DNA of 46,310 bases from Kineosporia sp. R_H_3 (GTDB lineage Bacteria > Actinomycetota > Actinomycetes > Actinomycetales > Kineosporiaceae), in assembly GCF_002198675.1 (NCBI RefSeq), contig NZ_MWLL01000108.1, positions 1 through 46,310 of the forward strand. Reading direction: 5' to 3'. Shown piece after piece: positions 8,263-16,132 of the stretch. Position 1 is the first letter of the stretch; the number at the start of each line of letters is the position of its first letter. A program made the position numbers and the translations under genes. The notes below the pieces were generated by a model. It was not told where the DNA came from. It searched no databases and worked only from the letters and a program-made list of their open reading frames with translations.

Positions 8263-8724
8263 GTGAGCGACCACGGCTTCGTCACCCGGCGACAGCTCCG
8301 GATGCTCGCGTGCGTCGAGGCGGTGCTGCGCGAGGTGCTCGGGATCGTGCTCCTGCCCACCGCCGAGCGGCGCGCCGACGGCACGTTCCGGTTCGGCGAG
8401 GACGAGCTCGAGCCGGCGGCGCCGTGGGTCGAGCTGCGGCACCACGACCTCGTCCGCGGCGACGCCTGGTCGGGCGACAGCGCCGACCGGGACGTCTTCG
8501 CCCTGCGCGGCGCGCGGCACGAGGACGGCCGGCCGGTGCACCTGGAGTTCCACTCCCAGGACCACTCGCTCGCGGGCCGTTGCGAGGACGTCTTCTCCTC
8601 GTACCCGCCGGACGTGCTGCAGACGCTCACGGACGCGTTCCACCGGCTCCGGACGACGGGGCTGCCGCCGTCCCCGGACCTCGCCTGGATGCTCTCGCCG
8701 CAGGAGCGCCTCGGTCAGGAGTGA
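8263..8724 (+). CDS. Small protein of unknown function
   Basis: 153 aa starting at a GTG 22 nt after the upstream stop. It is soluble and acidic, with no signal peptide. Visible segments are LACVEAVLREVLGIVLL, a charged middle (GEDELEPAAPWVELRHHDLVRG) and HLEFHSQDHSLAGRCEDVF, with several histidines but no motif I recognise. Codon use matches its neighbours and the frame is open to 8724, so I consider it real. It probably ends the transcript that starts with the two membrane paralogues. An internal ATG at the MLACVEAV segment is an alternative start. Confidence 0.5.
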   Translation: MSDHGFVTRRQLRMLACVEAVLREVLGIVLLPTAERRADGTFRFGEDELEPAAPWVELRHHDLVRGDAWSGDSADRDVFALRGARHEDGRPVHLEFHSQDHSLAGRCEDVFSSYPPDVLQTLTDAFHRLRTTGLPPSPDLAWMLSPQERLGQE

Positions 8725-8750
8725 CGCCGCCCGGCCGGGCCCGGCGGGCC

Positions 8751-8795
8751 GGTCAGGTCGGTCAGGTCGGTCAGGTCGGTCAGGTCGGTCAGGTC
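8751..8795. repeat. Five perfect tandem copies of a 9-bp unit
   Basis: GGTCAGGTC is repeated five times without error, with partial matches (GGTCAG) just after. It lies in the 93-bp gap between two convergent genes and extends into neither. It is a simple direct repeat without spacers. Confidence 0.9.
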
Positions 8796-8817
8796 GGGCC
8801 GGTCAGATCAGGCCGGG

Positions 8818-9711
8818 TCAGCGGAAGACGACGGTGCTCGCGGCGTTGAGGAGCACCCGGTGCTCGGTGTGCCAGCGGACGGCGCGGGAGAGCACCTGCG
8901 CCTCGACGTCGCGGCCGGCGGCGGCGAAGTCCTCGGCGCTCATCGCGTGGTCGACGCGCAGCACGTCCTGCTCGATGATCGGGCCCTCGTCGAGGTCCGG
9001 CGTCACGTAGTGCGCGGTCGCGCCGACGAGCTTGACCCCGCGGCGGTGCGCTTGGTGGTACGGCTTGGCGCCCTTGAAGCTCGGCAGGAACGAGTGGTGG
9101 ATGTTGATCATCCGGCCGGGCATCGAGCCGCACATCTCGTCCGAGAGCACCTGCATGTAGCGCGCCAGGACGACGAGCTCGACGTCCAGCTCGCTCACGA
9201 GCCCGCGCAGCCGGGCCTCGGCGGCCTCCTTGCTGCCGGGCTCCTTCGTCACGGGCACGTGGTGGAACGGCACCCCGTAGAACTCGGCGAGCGGCGCGAG
9301 CGCGGTGTGGTTGCTGACGATCGCGGGGACGTCGATCGGCAGGCTGCCGTTGCGGGCCCGGAAGAGCAGGTCGTTGAGGCAGTGCCCGCCGAGGCTGACC
9401 ATGATGAGCGTGCGGGTCTTCCGGGCCGACTGGTGCACCTGCCACGACATGCCGAACTTCTGCGCGACCGGCTCGACCGCCGACCGGAACCCGGCGCCGA
9501 ACGCCGAGACGTCGGCGTCCGGCAGCGGTGCGGCGGCACCCGGCCGGCTCGCGGGAGCGACGGCGACGCGCATGAAGAAGGTGCCGGTGCCCGGGTCCTC
9601 GAACTGCTGGCTCGAGGTGATGTTGCCGCCGGCGTCGACGATCGCGCCGGTCACGGCGTGGACGATCCCGGGGGTGTCGGGGCAGGACAGCGTCAGCACG
9701 TGCGTGGTCAC
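8818..9711 (-). CDS. purU: Formyltetrahydrofolate deformylase
   Basis: 297 aa, normal for PurU. It hydrolyses 10-formyl-THF to formate and THF, balancing the one-carbon pool. The N-terminal 80 residues form an ACT regulatory domain (VLTLSCPDTPGIVHAVTGAI). The rest is a formyltransferase-type domain with SNHTALAPLAEFYGVPF, the catalytic Asn/His segment MINIHHSFLPSFKGAKPY and the catalytic Asp in TPDLDEGPIIEQD. It is transcribed toward the 9-bp repeat, with EamA upstream on the same strand and a 74-nt gap. With glyA and folD 8-10 kb away and two GcvT-type proteins further right, it adds to a notable set of folate C1 enzymes in this window. Confidence 0.95.
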   Translation of the reverse strand: MTTHVLTLSCPDTPGIVHAVTGAIVDAGGNITSSQQFEDPGTGTFFMRVAVAPASRPGAAAPLPDADVSAFGAGFRSAVEPVAQKFGMSWQVHQSARKTRTLIMVSLGGHCLNDLLFRARNGSLPIDVPAIVSNHTALAPLAEFYGVPFHHVPVTKEPGSKEAAEARLRGLVSELDVELVVLARYMQVLSDEMCGSMPGRMINIHHSFLPSFKGAKPYHQAHRRGVKLVGATAHYVTPDLDEGPIIEQDVLRVDHAMSAEDFAAAGRDVEAQVLSRAVRWHTEHRVLLNAASTVVFR

Positions 9712-9785
9712 GTCGTCGAGGCTACCGGCGGCGGGTCACGCCCCCGTGACGCCGCGTGGAACTGTCGGCCCCGGTGCCCGTGCGC

Positions 9786-10613
9786 TCAGCCGACGGCGAC
9801 GAGGACGACGCCCGCGACCGCCCCGGCCACCCCGACGACCTGCACGGCCCGCAGCCGCTCGTCGTGGACGACCCGGGCGAGGACCGCGGTCACGACCGGG
9901 AACAGCGACGACAGGACGACCGCCACCCCGACCTGGCCGCGGGTCGACGCGAGCGCGTAGGCGACGTTGGCGCCGGTGTCGGCGACGCCGACGAACGCGA
10001 TGGTCCCGGCGTCCGAGCGGCGCAGGCCGCCGAGCCCGCGGGCGGCGAGCGCCAGCCCGCCGGCGACGACGACGCTCGACAGCCGCAGGCCCATGAGGGT
10101 CTGGGCCGGGTACTGCTCGCTGCCGTGGGCGACGACGAGCATGAGGACGCCGTAGGTCACCGCCGAGAAGAACGTCATCGCGAGGACGGCGGCGGTGATC
10201 CGGCCCGAGCGCAGGTCCGGGCCGCTCGCGAGGATCGCGCCGACGACGGCGAGGGCCAGCCCGGCGAGCTGCAGCGGCGGCGGCACGACGCCGCGCGCGA
10301 GGTCGACCGCGACGGGCAGCGCCGAGCCGCCGGCCGCGATCGGGGCGACGACCCCCATCGGGCCGCGCGCCAGGGCGAGGTAGAACGCCGCGAGCCCGAC
10401 GTACCCGAGCACCCCGGCGGCGAGCGCGAGCGGCAGCCACTCCCGCCAGCCGGCGAGACCGCCCGAGGCGAGCGCCCAGCCGAGCAGGCCGACGAAGCCC
10501 ACGGCGTGCACGGCGCCGGTCACGGCGAGCGGGTGGAGCCGCTTGGTCGCGGTGCCGGCGACGAAGTCCGCGCCGCCCCACAGCAGGCTCGCGAGCAGCG
10601 CGAGCGCGGTCAC
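9786..10613 (-). CDS. EamA-family (drug/metabolite) transporter
   Basis: 275 aa, ten predicted transmembrane helices in two EamA repeats. The first starts LALLASLLWGGADFVAGTATK and the second LAMTFFSAVTYGVLMLVVAHG. Family members export small metabolites or amino acids; the substrate cannot be read from the sequence. I start at the GTG at 10613 because GGAGG lies five bases before it and the next residues begin the first helix directly. The open frame continues far upstream only as antisense of the next gene. It could be co-transcribed with purU. Confidence 0.8.
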   Translation of the reverse strand: MTALALLASLLWGGADFVAGTATKRLHPLAVTGAVHAVGFVGLLGWALASGGLAGWREWLPLALAAGVLGYVGLAAFYLALARGPMGVVAPIAAGGSALPVAVDLARGVVPPPLQLAGLALAVVGAILASGPDLRSGRITAAVLAMTFFSAVTYGVLMLVVAHGSEQYPAQTLMGLRLSSVVVAGGLALAARGLGGLRRSDAGTIAFVGVADTGANVAYALASTRGQVGVAVVLSSLFPVVTAVLARVVHDERLRAVQVVGVAGAVAGVVLVAVG

Positions 10614-10734
10614 GGCGGCCTCCGGGCGGGTCGGGTCGGTCGGTTCTGGGGAGCAGGTCGGGCAGCGGGTCGTGCGGAGCCTAATGATGGGATCACCCGA
10701 CCGACAGCCCGGACCGCGCGACAGGCGGGCTCCG

Positions 10735-10746
10735 TAGGATCGCGGT
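10735..10746 (+). promoter_or_regulatory. -10 box giving a leaderless transcript
   Basis: TAGGAT (10735-10740) is six bases before the GTG start at 10747, and there is no ribosome binding site. This arrangement recurs several times in the window. Confidence 0.5.
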
Positions 10747-12966
10747 GTGTCCGACGGCCCGAGCAGGACGGCGTCCGGCGGTGCCCCGGCCGGCCCGGCC
10801 CGGCTGGGCACCCGGGACCGGCTGCGGCTGCGGCTCGCGGACGCCGGCCGGGCGTTCGTCGGCCTCGCGGGGGCCACGCTCGGGTTCGCGATCGCCTCCG
10901 CCACGGTCCCGGGGTTCCGGCTCCACGGCTGGCCCGCGACCGTCACGGCCGCCGTCCTCTTCATGGCCTCCGGCGCGCTCTTCCGGCCGGTGCTCGTCCG
11001 CGTCGCCGCCCGGCTCGGCTGGCCGGGGGCGGTGCTGCTCGCGCTGCTCGGGCAGACCGTCGTCGTCTGGGCGATCGCGCGCGGGGACGCCGGCTCCGGC
11101 CCCGGCCTGCTCCTCGCCTCGTTCGCCGCCGCCTGGATCATCGCCGGGGTCACGACGGTCCTCATGTGGGTCTTCACCGCGGGCACCGACGAGGCGGTGA
11201 CGGCGAGCCTCGTGCGACGGGCGATGCGGCGCCGCTCCCGCGGGCGGCAGGCCCGGCCGCCGGACGCCGACGTCCCGGGTGTCGTCTTCGTCCAGGCGGA
11301 CGGCGTGCCCTACCCGGTGCTCGAGCTCATGGTCATGGCCGGCACCCTGCCGACGCTGTCGCGCTGGGTCCGCAGCGGTTCGCACGTCATGCGGGAGTGG
11401 CGCCCGCGGCTGCCCGCGACGACGCCCGCCAGCCAGATGGGGCTGCTCCACGGCACGACGGACGGCATCCCGGCGTTCCGCTGGGTCGACCGCGCGAGCG
11501 GCCGGGTCTACGTCGCGAACCGCCCCGCGGACGCGCGGGCCGTCGAGGCGCTGCACTCCGACGGCCACGGTCTGCTCGCCGACGACGGCGTCTCGGTGAG
11601 CAACCTGTTCACCGGTGACGCCCCGGTCGCCTACGCGACGATGAGCGCCGTCGACCGCACCCAGGAGACACTCGCCACCCGGCGTGCGGTGTCCCGCTTC
11701 CTCGCCCGCCCGGACGGTCTGGCCCGCGGGCTGTCCCGCACGGTCGCCGAGATCGTCCGCGAGCGGTTCCAGGCGGCCCGGGCCCGGCGCCGCGACCTGC
11801 GCCCGCGGGTGCACCGCGGCTGGGCGTTCGCCGTCGAGCGGGCCGCGCTCAACGGCGTCCTGCGCGACCTCAACACCTCGCTCGTCGCGACGTCGATGCT
11901 CGAGGGCCGCAGATGCGTGTACGTCGACTACGTCGACTACGACGCCGTCGCCCACCACGCGGGGATGCTCCGGCCGGAGTCGCTCGACGCGCTCGCGGGC
12001 ATCGACGCCGTCCTCGCCCAGCTCGAGAAGGTCGCCGCCGTCGCCCCGCGGCCGTACCGGTTCGTCGTCCTCTCCGACCACGGGCTCTCCCAGGGCGAGA
12101 TCTTCGCGGACCGGTACGGCGAGGACCTCGCCGCGCTCGTCGCCCGGCTCGCGCACGCAGGCGTCACGGACGCGACGACCGGCTCCGAGGGGGCCGGCCG
12201 GCTCGGTGCCGTGACGGCGTCCGCAGGCAGCGTCGACACCGCGTTCGGCCGTGCGCTGCACGCGGCCGGCGACCGGATCGAGCGCCGCGGGAACGCCGAC
12301 GCCGACCGCGCGACGGCGACCCAGGAGGCCGCGGTCGCCGGGCGCGACGGCCGGCCGGGCGACGACGAGTTCCTCGTCTTCGGCTCGGGCAACCTCGGGC
12401 TCGTCTACGTCGCGGGCGAGGACCACCGGCTCTCCCGCGAGGAGCTCGACGCCCGGTTCCCGGCGCTCGTCACGGGTCTGGTGACCCACCCCGGGGTCGG
12501 CTTCGCCGTCGTCCGCTCCGACGAGCACGGGATCGTCGCGGTCGGGCCGGACGGCGAGCACCGGGTCGAGCTCGGCGAGGTGCTCGGCCTCGACCCGCTC
12601 GCACCGTTCGGCGAGCACGCCGCCGCGTTCGTCGCGCGGGCCGCCGCGATGCCGGAGGCGCCCGACGTCCTCGTCAACAGCCTCATCGACGCGATGGGGG
12701 AGGTCGCCGCGTTCGAAGGGCTCGTCGGCTGCCACGGCGGGCTCGGCGGCTGGCAGGACCGGGCGATGCTCGTGCACCCCGCGGACCTGCCCGCCCCGGA
12801 CGGCCTCGTCGTCGGCGCCGACACGCTGCACGCCGTCCTCGTCGGGTGGCTCGACCGGCTCGGGCACCGCCGGGCGCTGCCGCCCCGCCGCGAGCGCCCG
12901 TACGCCGCGGCCCGCGCCCGGGGTCTTTCGGGGCCGGACGGATCAGGGCAGGATCCCCCGGCATGA
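10747..12966 (+). CDS. Membrane-anchored alkaline-phosphatase-superfamily phosphodiesterase
   Basis: 739 aa. Residues about 35-145 form four hydrophobic helices that resemble a phage-holin-family (Mycobacterial 4-TM) domain, and about residues 175-700 are a type I phosphodiesterase/nucleotide pyrophosphatase domain. Candidate metal and nucleophile sites are VFVQADGVPYPVL (first Asp), LPATTPASQMGLLHG (Thr nucleophile region), VDYVDYDAVAHHAG and VVLSDHGLSQG, with GCHGGLGGWQD near the end. Family enzymes split phosphodiesters; related actinobacterial proteins may act on envelope phospholipids or glycans, but no substrate can be named. Its TGA overlaps the ATG of the following P450 (ATGA), so the two are translationally coupled. 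The start is GTG 10747. Confidence 0.75.
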   Translation: MSDGPSRTASGGAPAGPARLGTRDRLRLRLADAGRAFVGLAGATLGFAIASATVPGFRLHGWPATVTAAVLFMASGALFRPVLVRVAARLGWPGAVLLALLGQTVVVWAIARGDAGSGPGLLLASFAAAWIIAGVTTVLMWVFTAGTDEAVTASLVRRAMRRRSRGRQARPPDADVPGVVFVQADGVPYPVLELMVMAGTLPTLSRWVRSGSHVMREWRPRLPATTPASQMGLLHGTTDGIPAFRWVDRASGRVYVANRPADARAVEALHSDGHGLLADDGVSVSNLFTGDAPVAYATMSAVDRTQETLATRRAVSRFLARPDGLARGLSRTVAEIVRERFQAARARRRDLRPRVHRGWAFAVERAALNGVLRDLNTSLVATSMLEGRRCVYVDYVDYDAVAHHAGMLRPESLDALAGIDAVLAQLEKVAAVAPRPYRFVVLSDHGLSQGEIFADRYGEDLAALVARLAHAGVTDATTGSEGAGRLGAVTASAGSVDTAFGRALHAAGDRIERRGNADADRATATQEAAVAGRDGRPGDDEFLVFGSGNLGLVYVAGEDHRLSREELDARFPALVTGLVTHPGVGFAVVRSDEHGIVAVGPDGEHRVELGEVLGLDPLAPFGEHAAAFVARAAAMPEAPDVLVNSLIDAMGEVAAFEGLVGCHGGLGGWQDRAMLVHPADLPAPDGLVVGADTLHAVLVGWLDRLGHRRALPPRRERPYAAARARGLSGPDGSGQDPPA

Positions 12967-14198
12967 CGACCTTCCTGGACGACGTGACCGTCGAGGACCT
13001 CGACGCCGACCCGTACCGGATCTACGCCCGGATGCGCGCCGAGCTCCCCGTCGCGCACGTCCCGGCCGTCGACTCGTGGTTCGTCACCCGGCACGCCGAC
13101 GTCGCGTTCGTCGCCGAGCACCCGGACCTCTTCCCGGCCGCCGCCCCCGGGTCGCCCGTCGAGCGGTCCTTCGGCGCGCCGACGATCATCACGGTCGACG
13201 GCCCGGTGCACCACGACCTGCGCCGCGCCTTCGACGGCAACATGCGGCCCAAGCGGGTCGAGGGCTACGTCGAGGACCTCGTCCGGCCGATCGCCGCCCG
13301 GCACGCGGCGGCGCTCGCCGGGGCGGCCGCGTCGGGGGAGCCGGTCGACCTGCTCGCGACGTACTTCGAGCCGATCTCGGTGCTCAGCCTCGCCGCCGTC
13401 CTCGGGCTCGACCTCGACGCGCAGACGCTGCGCCGCTGGTTCCACGGCATGAGCCTCGGCGCGATCAACTACGAGCAGGACCCGGCCCGGCAGGCCGAGG
13501 CGGACGCCGTCCTCGCCGAGGTCGACGCGGTCGTCGTGCCGCTCCTGGAGCACCTCGCCGCGCACCCCGACGACTCGACGCTGTCGCACATGCTCCACGC
13601 GGGCCGGCCGGCCGGCGACCCGCGACCGGTCGACCTCGTGCTGCCGAGCGTCAAGGTCGCGATCCTCGGCGGGATGCAGGAGCCCGGGCACGGTGCTGCG
13701 TCCACGCTCGCGGCGCTGCTCGCCGCGCCCGCCCAGCTCGCCGCCGTCCTCGCCGAGCGCACCCTCGTCGCGGCGGCCGTCGAGGAGGGCACCCGATGGG
13801 TCACGCCGATCGGCACCCAGTTCCGGACGGCGGCGCGTGACGTCGAGGTCGGCGGCGCGACGGTGCCGGCCGGGGCCGGGGTGTCCGCCGTCCTGGCGTC
13901 GGCGAACCGGGACGCCGCGGTCTTCCCGGAGCCGGACGTCTTCGACCTGTTCCGGCACGTGCCCGGCCGTGCGGCCGAGGGGCCGGTCGGGGCGGCGGCC
14001 GCGGCGGCCGGGCAGGCGGCGTACGGCTTCGGCAAGCACTTCTGCTCCGGGCACTCCTTCGCCCGGCACCAGATGCGGATCGCGCTCGAGGAGCTGCTCG
14101 CGGCCTTCCCGTCGGTGCGCCCGGCGGACGACGGGCCCGTCGAGTTCCGCGGCTGGGAGTTCCGCGCGCCGGTCGCGCTGCCGGTGCTGCTCGGGTGA
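12963..14198 (+). CDS. Cytochrome P450 with atypical signature motifs
   Basis: 411 aa, normal for a soluble bacterial P450. The K-helix ExxR is present (Glu275-Gly-Thr-Arg278) and the heme cysteine is Cys361. Two landmarks are unusual. The heme loop reads YGFGKHFCSG, with Tyr354 where Phe (or Trp) is almost invariant and Ser after the Cys. The I-helix reads GGMQEPGHGAAST (residues 236-248), where Gln-Glu-Pro replaces the usual A/G-G-x-[DE]-T oxygen-activating pattern. It still reads as a working monooxygenase; substrate unknown. No ferredoxin or reductase gene is nearby, so redox partners must be encoded elsewhere. It is coupled to the upstream phosphodiesterase by a 4-nt overlap. Confidence 0.88.
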   Translation: MTTFLDDVTVEDLDADPYRIYARMRAELPVAHVPAVDSWFVTRHADVAFVAEHPDLFPAAAPGSPVERSFGAPTIITVDGPVHHDLRRAFDGNMRPKRVEGYVEDLVRPIAARHAAALAGAAASGEPVDLLATYFEPISVLSLAAVLGLDLDAQTLRRWFHGMSLGAINYEQDPARQAEADAVLAEVDAVVVPLLEHLAAHPDDSTLSHMLHAGRPAGDPRPVDLVLPSVKVAILGGMQEPGHGAASTLAALLAAPAQLAAVLAERTLVAAAVEEGTRWVTPIGTQFRTAARDVEVGGATVPAGAGVSAVLASANRDAAVFPEPDVFDLFRHVPGRAAEGPVGAAAAAAGQAAYGFGKHFCSGHSFARHQMRIALEELLAAFPSVRPADDGPVEFRGWEFRAPVALPVLLG

Positions 14199-14234
14199 GG
14201 CGACCCGGCCGGCCGCCGGCCCGCCCGGACGCCG

Positions 14235-14717
14235 TCAGGCCGTGAGCGTCGTGAGCTCGGCGACGACCTCGTCGTCGACCTGCTCGTCGAGCTCGACGAA
14301 CCCGACGGAGGCGTAGAGCCGGCGCGCCGAGGTGTTCGCCGGGTCGACCGACAGCCGCACCGGGCGGCCGCCCGGCCGGTCGAGGAGCCAGCGCGCGAGC
14401 GTCAGCACGGTGGCGCGGCCGACTCCCGTGCCCTGCTGGGACGCGTCGACGAGCATGCCGCCGATCCAGTGGCACCCGTCGTCCTCGTCCCAGGCCCACA
14501 TGACGTGCCCGACGACCTCCTCGCCCGCGACGACGGCGAGCGACTGCCAGACCTGCTCGCGCAGGCTCAGCAGCAGGTAGCGCGCCGCGGACGGCGGCAC
14601 GAAGTCGCGCTGGTCGTCCCGGGGGACGACGTCCGCGACCGCCCGCCAGTTGGCCTCGTCGACGGGGTGCAGAGTGACCGGGCGGCCGGTGCGGTCGCTG
14701 ATGCCGAGGTCGATCAC
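14235..14717 (-). CDS. GNAT-family N-acetyltransferase
   Basis: 160 aa. The acetyl-CoA pyrophosphate-binding motif A is visible as GGMLVDASQQGTGVGRATVLTL (Q/R-x-x-G-x-G/A). The C-terminal NTSARRLYASVGFVELDE is the usual motif B. Substrate unknown. It is preceded three bases upstream by the GGCT gene, so the two probably form an operon, running convergent to the P450. Confidence 0.85.
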   Translation of the reverse strand: MIDLGISDRTGRPVTLHPVDEANWRAVADVVPRDDQRDFVPPSAARYLLLSLREQVWQSLAVVAGEEVVGHVMWAWDEDDGCHWIGGMLVDASQQGTGVGRATVLTLARWLLDRPGGRPVRLSVDPANTSARRLYASVGFVELDEQVDDEVVAELTTLTA

Positions 14718-14720
14718 GGC

Positions 14721-15062
14721 TCAGCCGCCGTGCCCGGGTGCGAGCACGTAGACGTTCGCGACGACGTCGCCCCCGGGCGTCCGGACCGCCGTCGTCACGC
14801 GGCGGTAGCCCGGGCCCTCGAACGCGTCGAGCCGGTCCCAGTGCGCGGGGAGGTCCGCCGACTCGAGGACCTGCACGGGCACCTCCGGACCGGCCGGGTC
14901 GAGCGTGAGGCCGGGGTAGCCCAGCGCCGCACCCCACCCGGACTCGACGAGGACGCCGCGGACGACGCCCTCGAACCACCGCCCGCCGAGCCCGGCGACC
15001 TCGTGATGGTTGGAGCGCCCCGGCCCGAGCGTCCCGTACGTCGCCAGCCGGTGCTCCACCAC
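14721..15062 (-). CDS. Gamma-glutamylcyclotransferase (GGCT)-fold protein
   Basis: 113 aa. The opening RLATYGTLGPG is the YGTL substrate loop of the GGCT/AIG2 family. The catalytic Glu is probably in RLDAFEGPGYRR, where the family shows LDxxEG.Y.R. Members release 5-oxoproline from gamma-glutamyl amines or amino acids. For small stand-alone members such as this, the substrate is usually unknown. It is first in a two-gene unit with the GNAT gene. Confidence 0.78.
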   Translation of the reverse strand: MVEHRLATYGTLGPGRSNHHEVAGLGGRWFEGVVRGVLVESGWGAALGYPGLTLDPAGPEVPVQVLESADLPAHWDRLDAFEGPGYRRVTTAVRTPGGDVVANVYVLAPGHGG

Positions 15063-15214
15063 GCGTCCTCCGCTCTCCGCGCCGCCTGCGGCGTCATCAC
15101 CCGATACCGGGGAGACCTCGACGGCAGTCCGCCGCGGAGGTTACCCCGTAGACGCGGTGGCGGCCCTGTCGGAACTCGGTCGCACGCGCGGCCGGGCGGG
15201 GCTTGGATGGACGG

Positions 15215-15982
15215 GTGCCGCAGCCCGGGTCCCGCCCCGTCGTCCTCGTCACCGGCGTCGGCCGCTCCGCCGGCATCGGCGCCGCGTGCGCCGTCGCCCT
15301 CGCGGCGGCCGGCTGGGACGTCGCCGTCTCGTGGTGGTCCGGCTACGACGCCCGGATGCCGTGGGGCGCCGACCCGGACGGCGTCCCGGGCGTCGAGCGG
15401 GCCGTCGTCGCGGCCGGCGGCCGGTTCGTCGCCGTCGAGGCCGACCTCGAGCACCCGCGGACGCCGTCCGAGCTGTTCGACGCGGTGACCGCGGCGCTCG
15501 GCCCGGTGACCGCGCTCGTGCTCTCGCACTGCGAGTCGGTCGACTCGGACCTGAGGTCGACGACCGTCGAGAGCTTCGACCGGCACATGGCCGTCAACGC
15601 CCGCGCGACCTGGCTGCTCGTCAAGGAGCACGCCGAGCGGTTCGCCGGCCCCTCCGGCACCGGCCGCGTCGTCGCGCTGACGAGCGACCACACCGCGCAC
15701 AACCTCCCGTACGGCGCGAGCAAGGGCGCGATGGACCGGATCGTCCTCGCCGCCGCCCGCGAGCTCGCCGGCCTCGGCATCACCGCGAACGTCGTCAACC
15801 CCGGCCCGACCCAGACAGGCTGGATGGACGACGCCCTCGTCGCGTCGGTCGTCGCGCAGACCCCGCTCGGCCGGGTCGGCCGCCCCGAGGACGCCGCGGC
15901 CCTCGTCGCGTTCCTCTGCTCGGACGCCGGCGGCTGGGTCAACGGCCAGCTGCTCTGCAGCGACGGCGGGATCAACGCCTGA
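15215..15982 (+). CDS. SDR-family oxidoreductase
   Basis: 255 aa. The cofactor loop VTGVGRSAGIGAACA fits T-G-x3-G-x-G, with YGASKGAMDR as the catalytic Tyr166-x3-Lys170. The Ser candidate in LTSDHTAHNLPYGASK (Ser157) is only nine residues before the Tyr, shorter than the usual 12-13. VNPGPTQTGWM and a C-terminal GWVNGQLLCSDGGIN complete a classical SDR. Substrate unknown. I prefer GTG 15215 over TTG 15203: 15203 itself lies in a -10-like TTGGAT that ends six bases before 15215, the leaderless spacing seen elsewhere here. A strong hairpin follows the stop. Confidence 0.82.
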   Translation: MPQPGSRPVVLVTGVGRSAGIGAACAVALAAAGWDVAVSWWSGYDARMPWGADPDGVPGVERAVVAAGGRFVAVEADLEHPRTPSELFDAVTAALGPVTALVLSHCESVDSDLRSTTVESFDRHMAVNARATWLLVKEHAERFAGPSGTGRVVALTSDHTAHNLPYGASKGAMDRIVLAAARELAGLGITANVVNPGPTQTGWMDDALVASVVAQTPLGRVGRPEDAAALVAFLCSDAGGWVNGQLLCSDGGINA

Positions 15983-15999
15983 CGGCCGGGTTCCGGCTC

Positions 16000-16044
16000 A
16001 TCGTGACCGATTCCGCGGCGCAGAGCCGCGGGATCGGTCACGAT
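16000..16044. terminator. Intrinsic-terminator-like hairpin after the SDR gene
   Basis: Two 18-nt arms (16001-16018 and 16026-16043, starting TCGTGACCGATTCCGCGG) pair fully except for one G-T, with one extra A-T pair outside and a 7-nt loop. Confidence 0.75.
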
Positions 16045-16132
16045 CAGGCCCAACCTGCGACGGCTGCGGAGTGTTGACGCGGGGGCGTCCATAAGGCGTC
16101 GACGGCGCCTTCGCCGCTTGGGACGATCCGGT

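Noticed and set aside
5400-8630. Very long open frame antisense to icd and the membrane genes (and similar ones at 1563-3407, 10693-12867, 12405-14069, 36413-39262)
   Set aside because: They are mirror images of real genes in GC-rich DNA, with Arg/Asp/Ala-rich low-complexity translations and no domain.
8751-8795. CRISPR array
   Set aside because: The repeat units are 9 bp and contiguous without spacers; no cas gene is present.
10747-11220. Prophage remnant because of the holin-like N-terminal helices
   Set aside because: The helices belong to a single long protein with a phosphodiesterase domain, and no phage genes are present.
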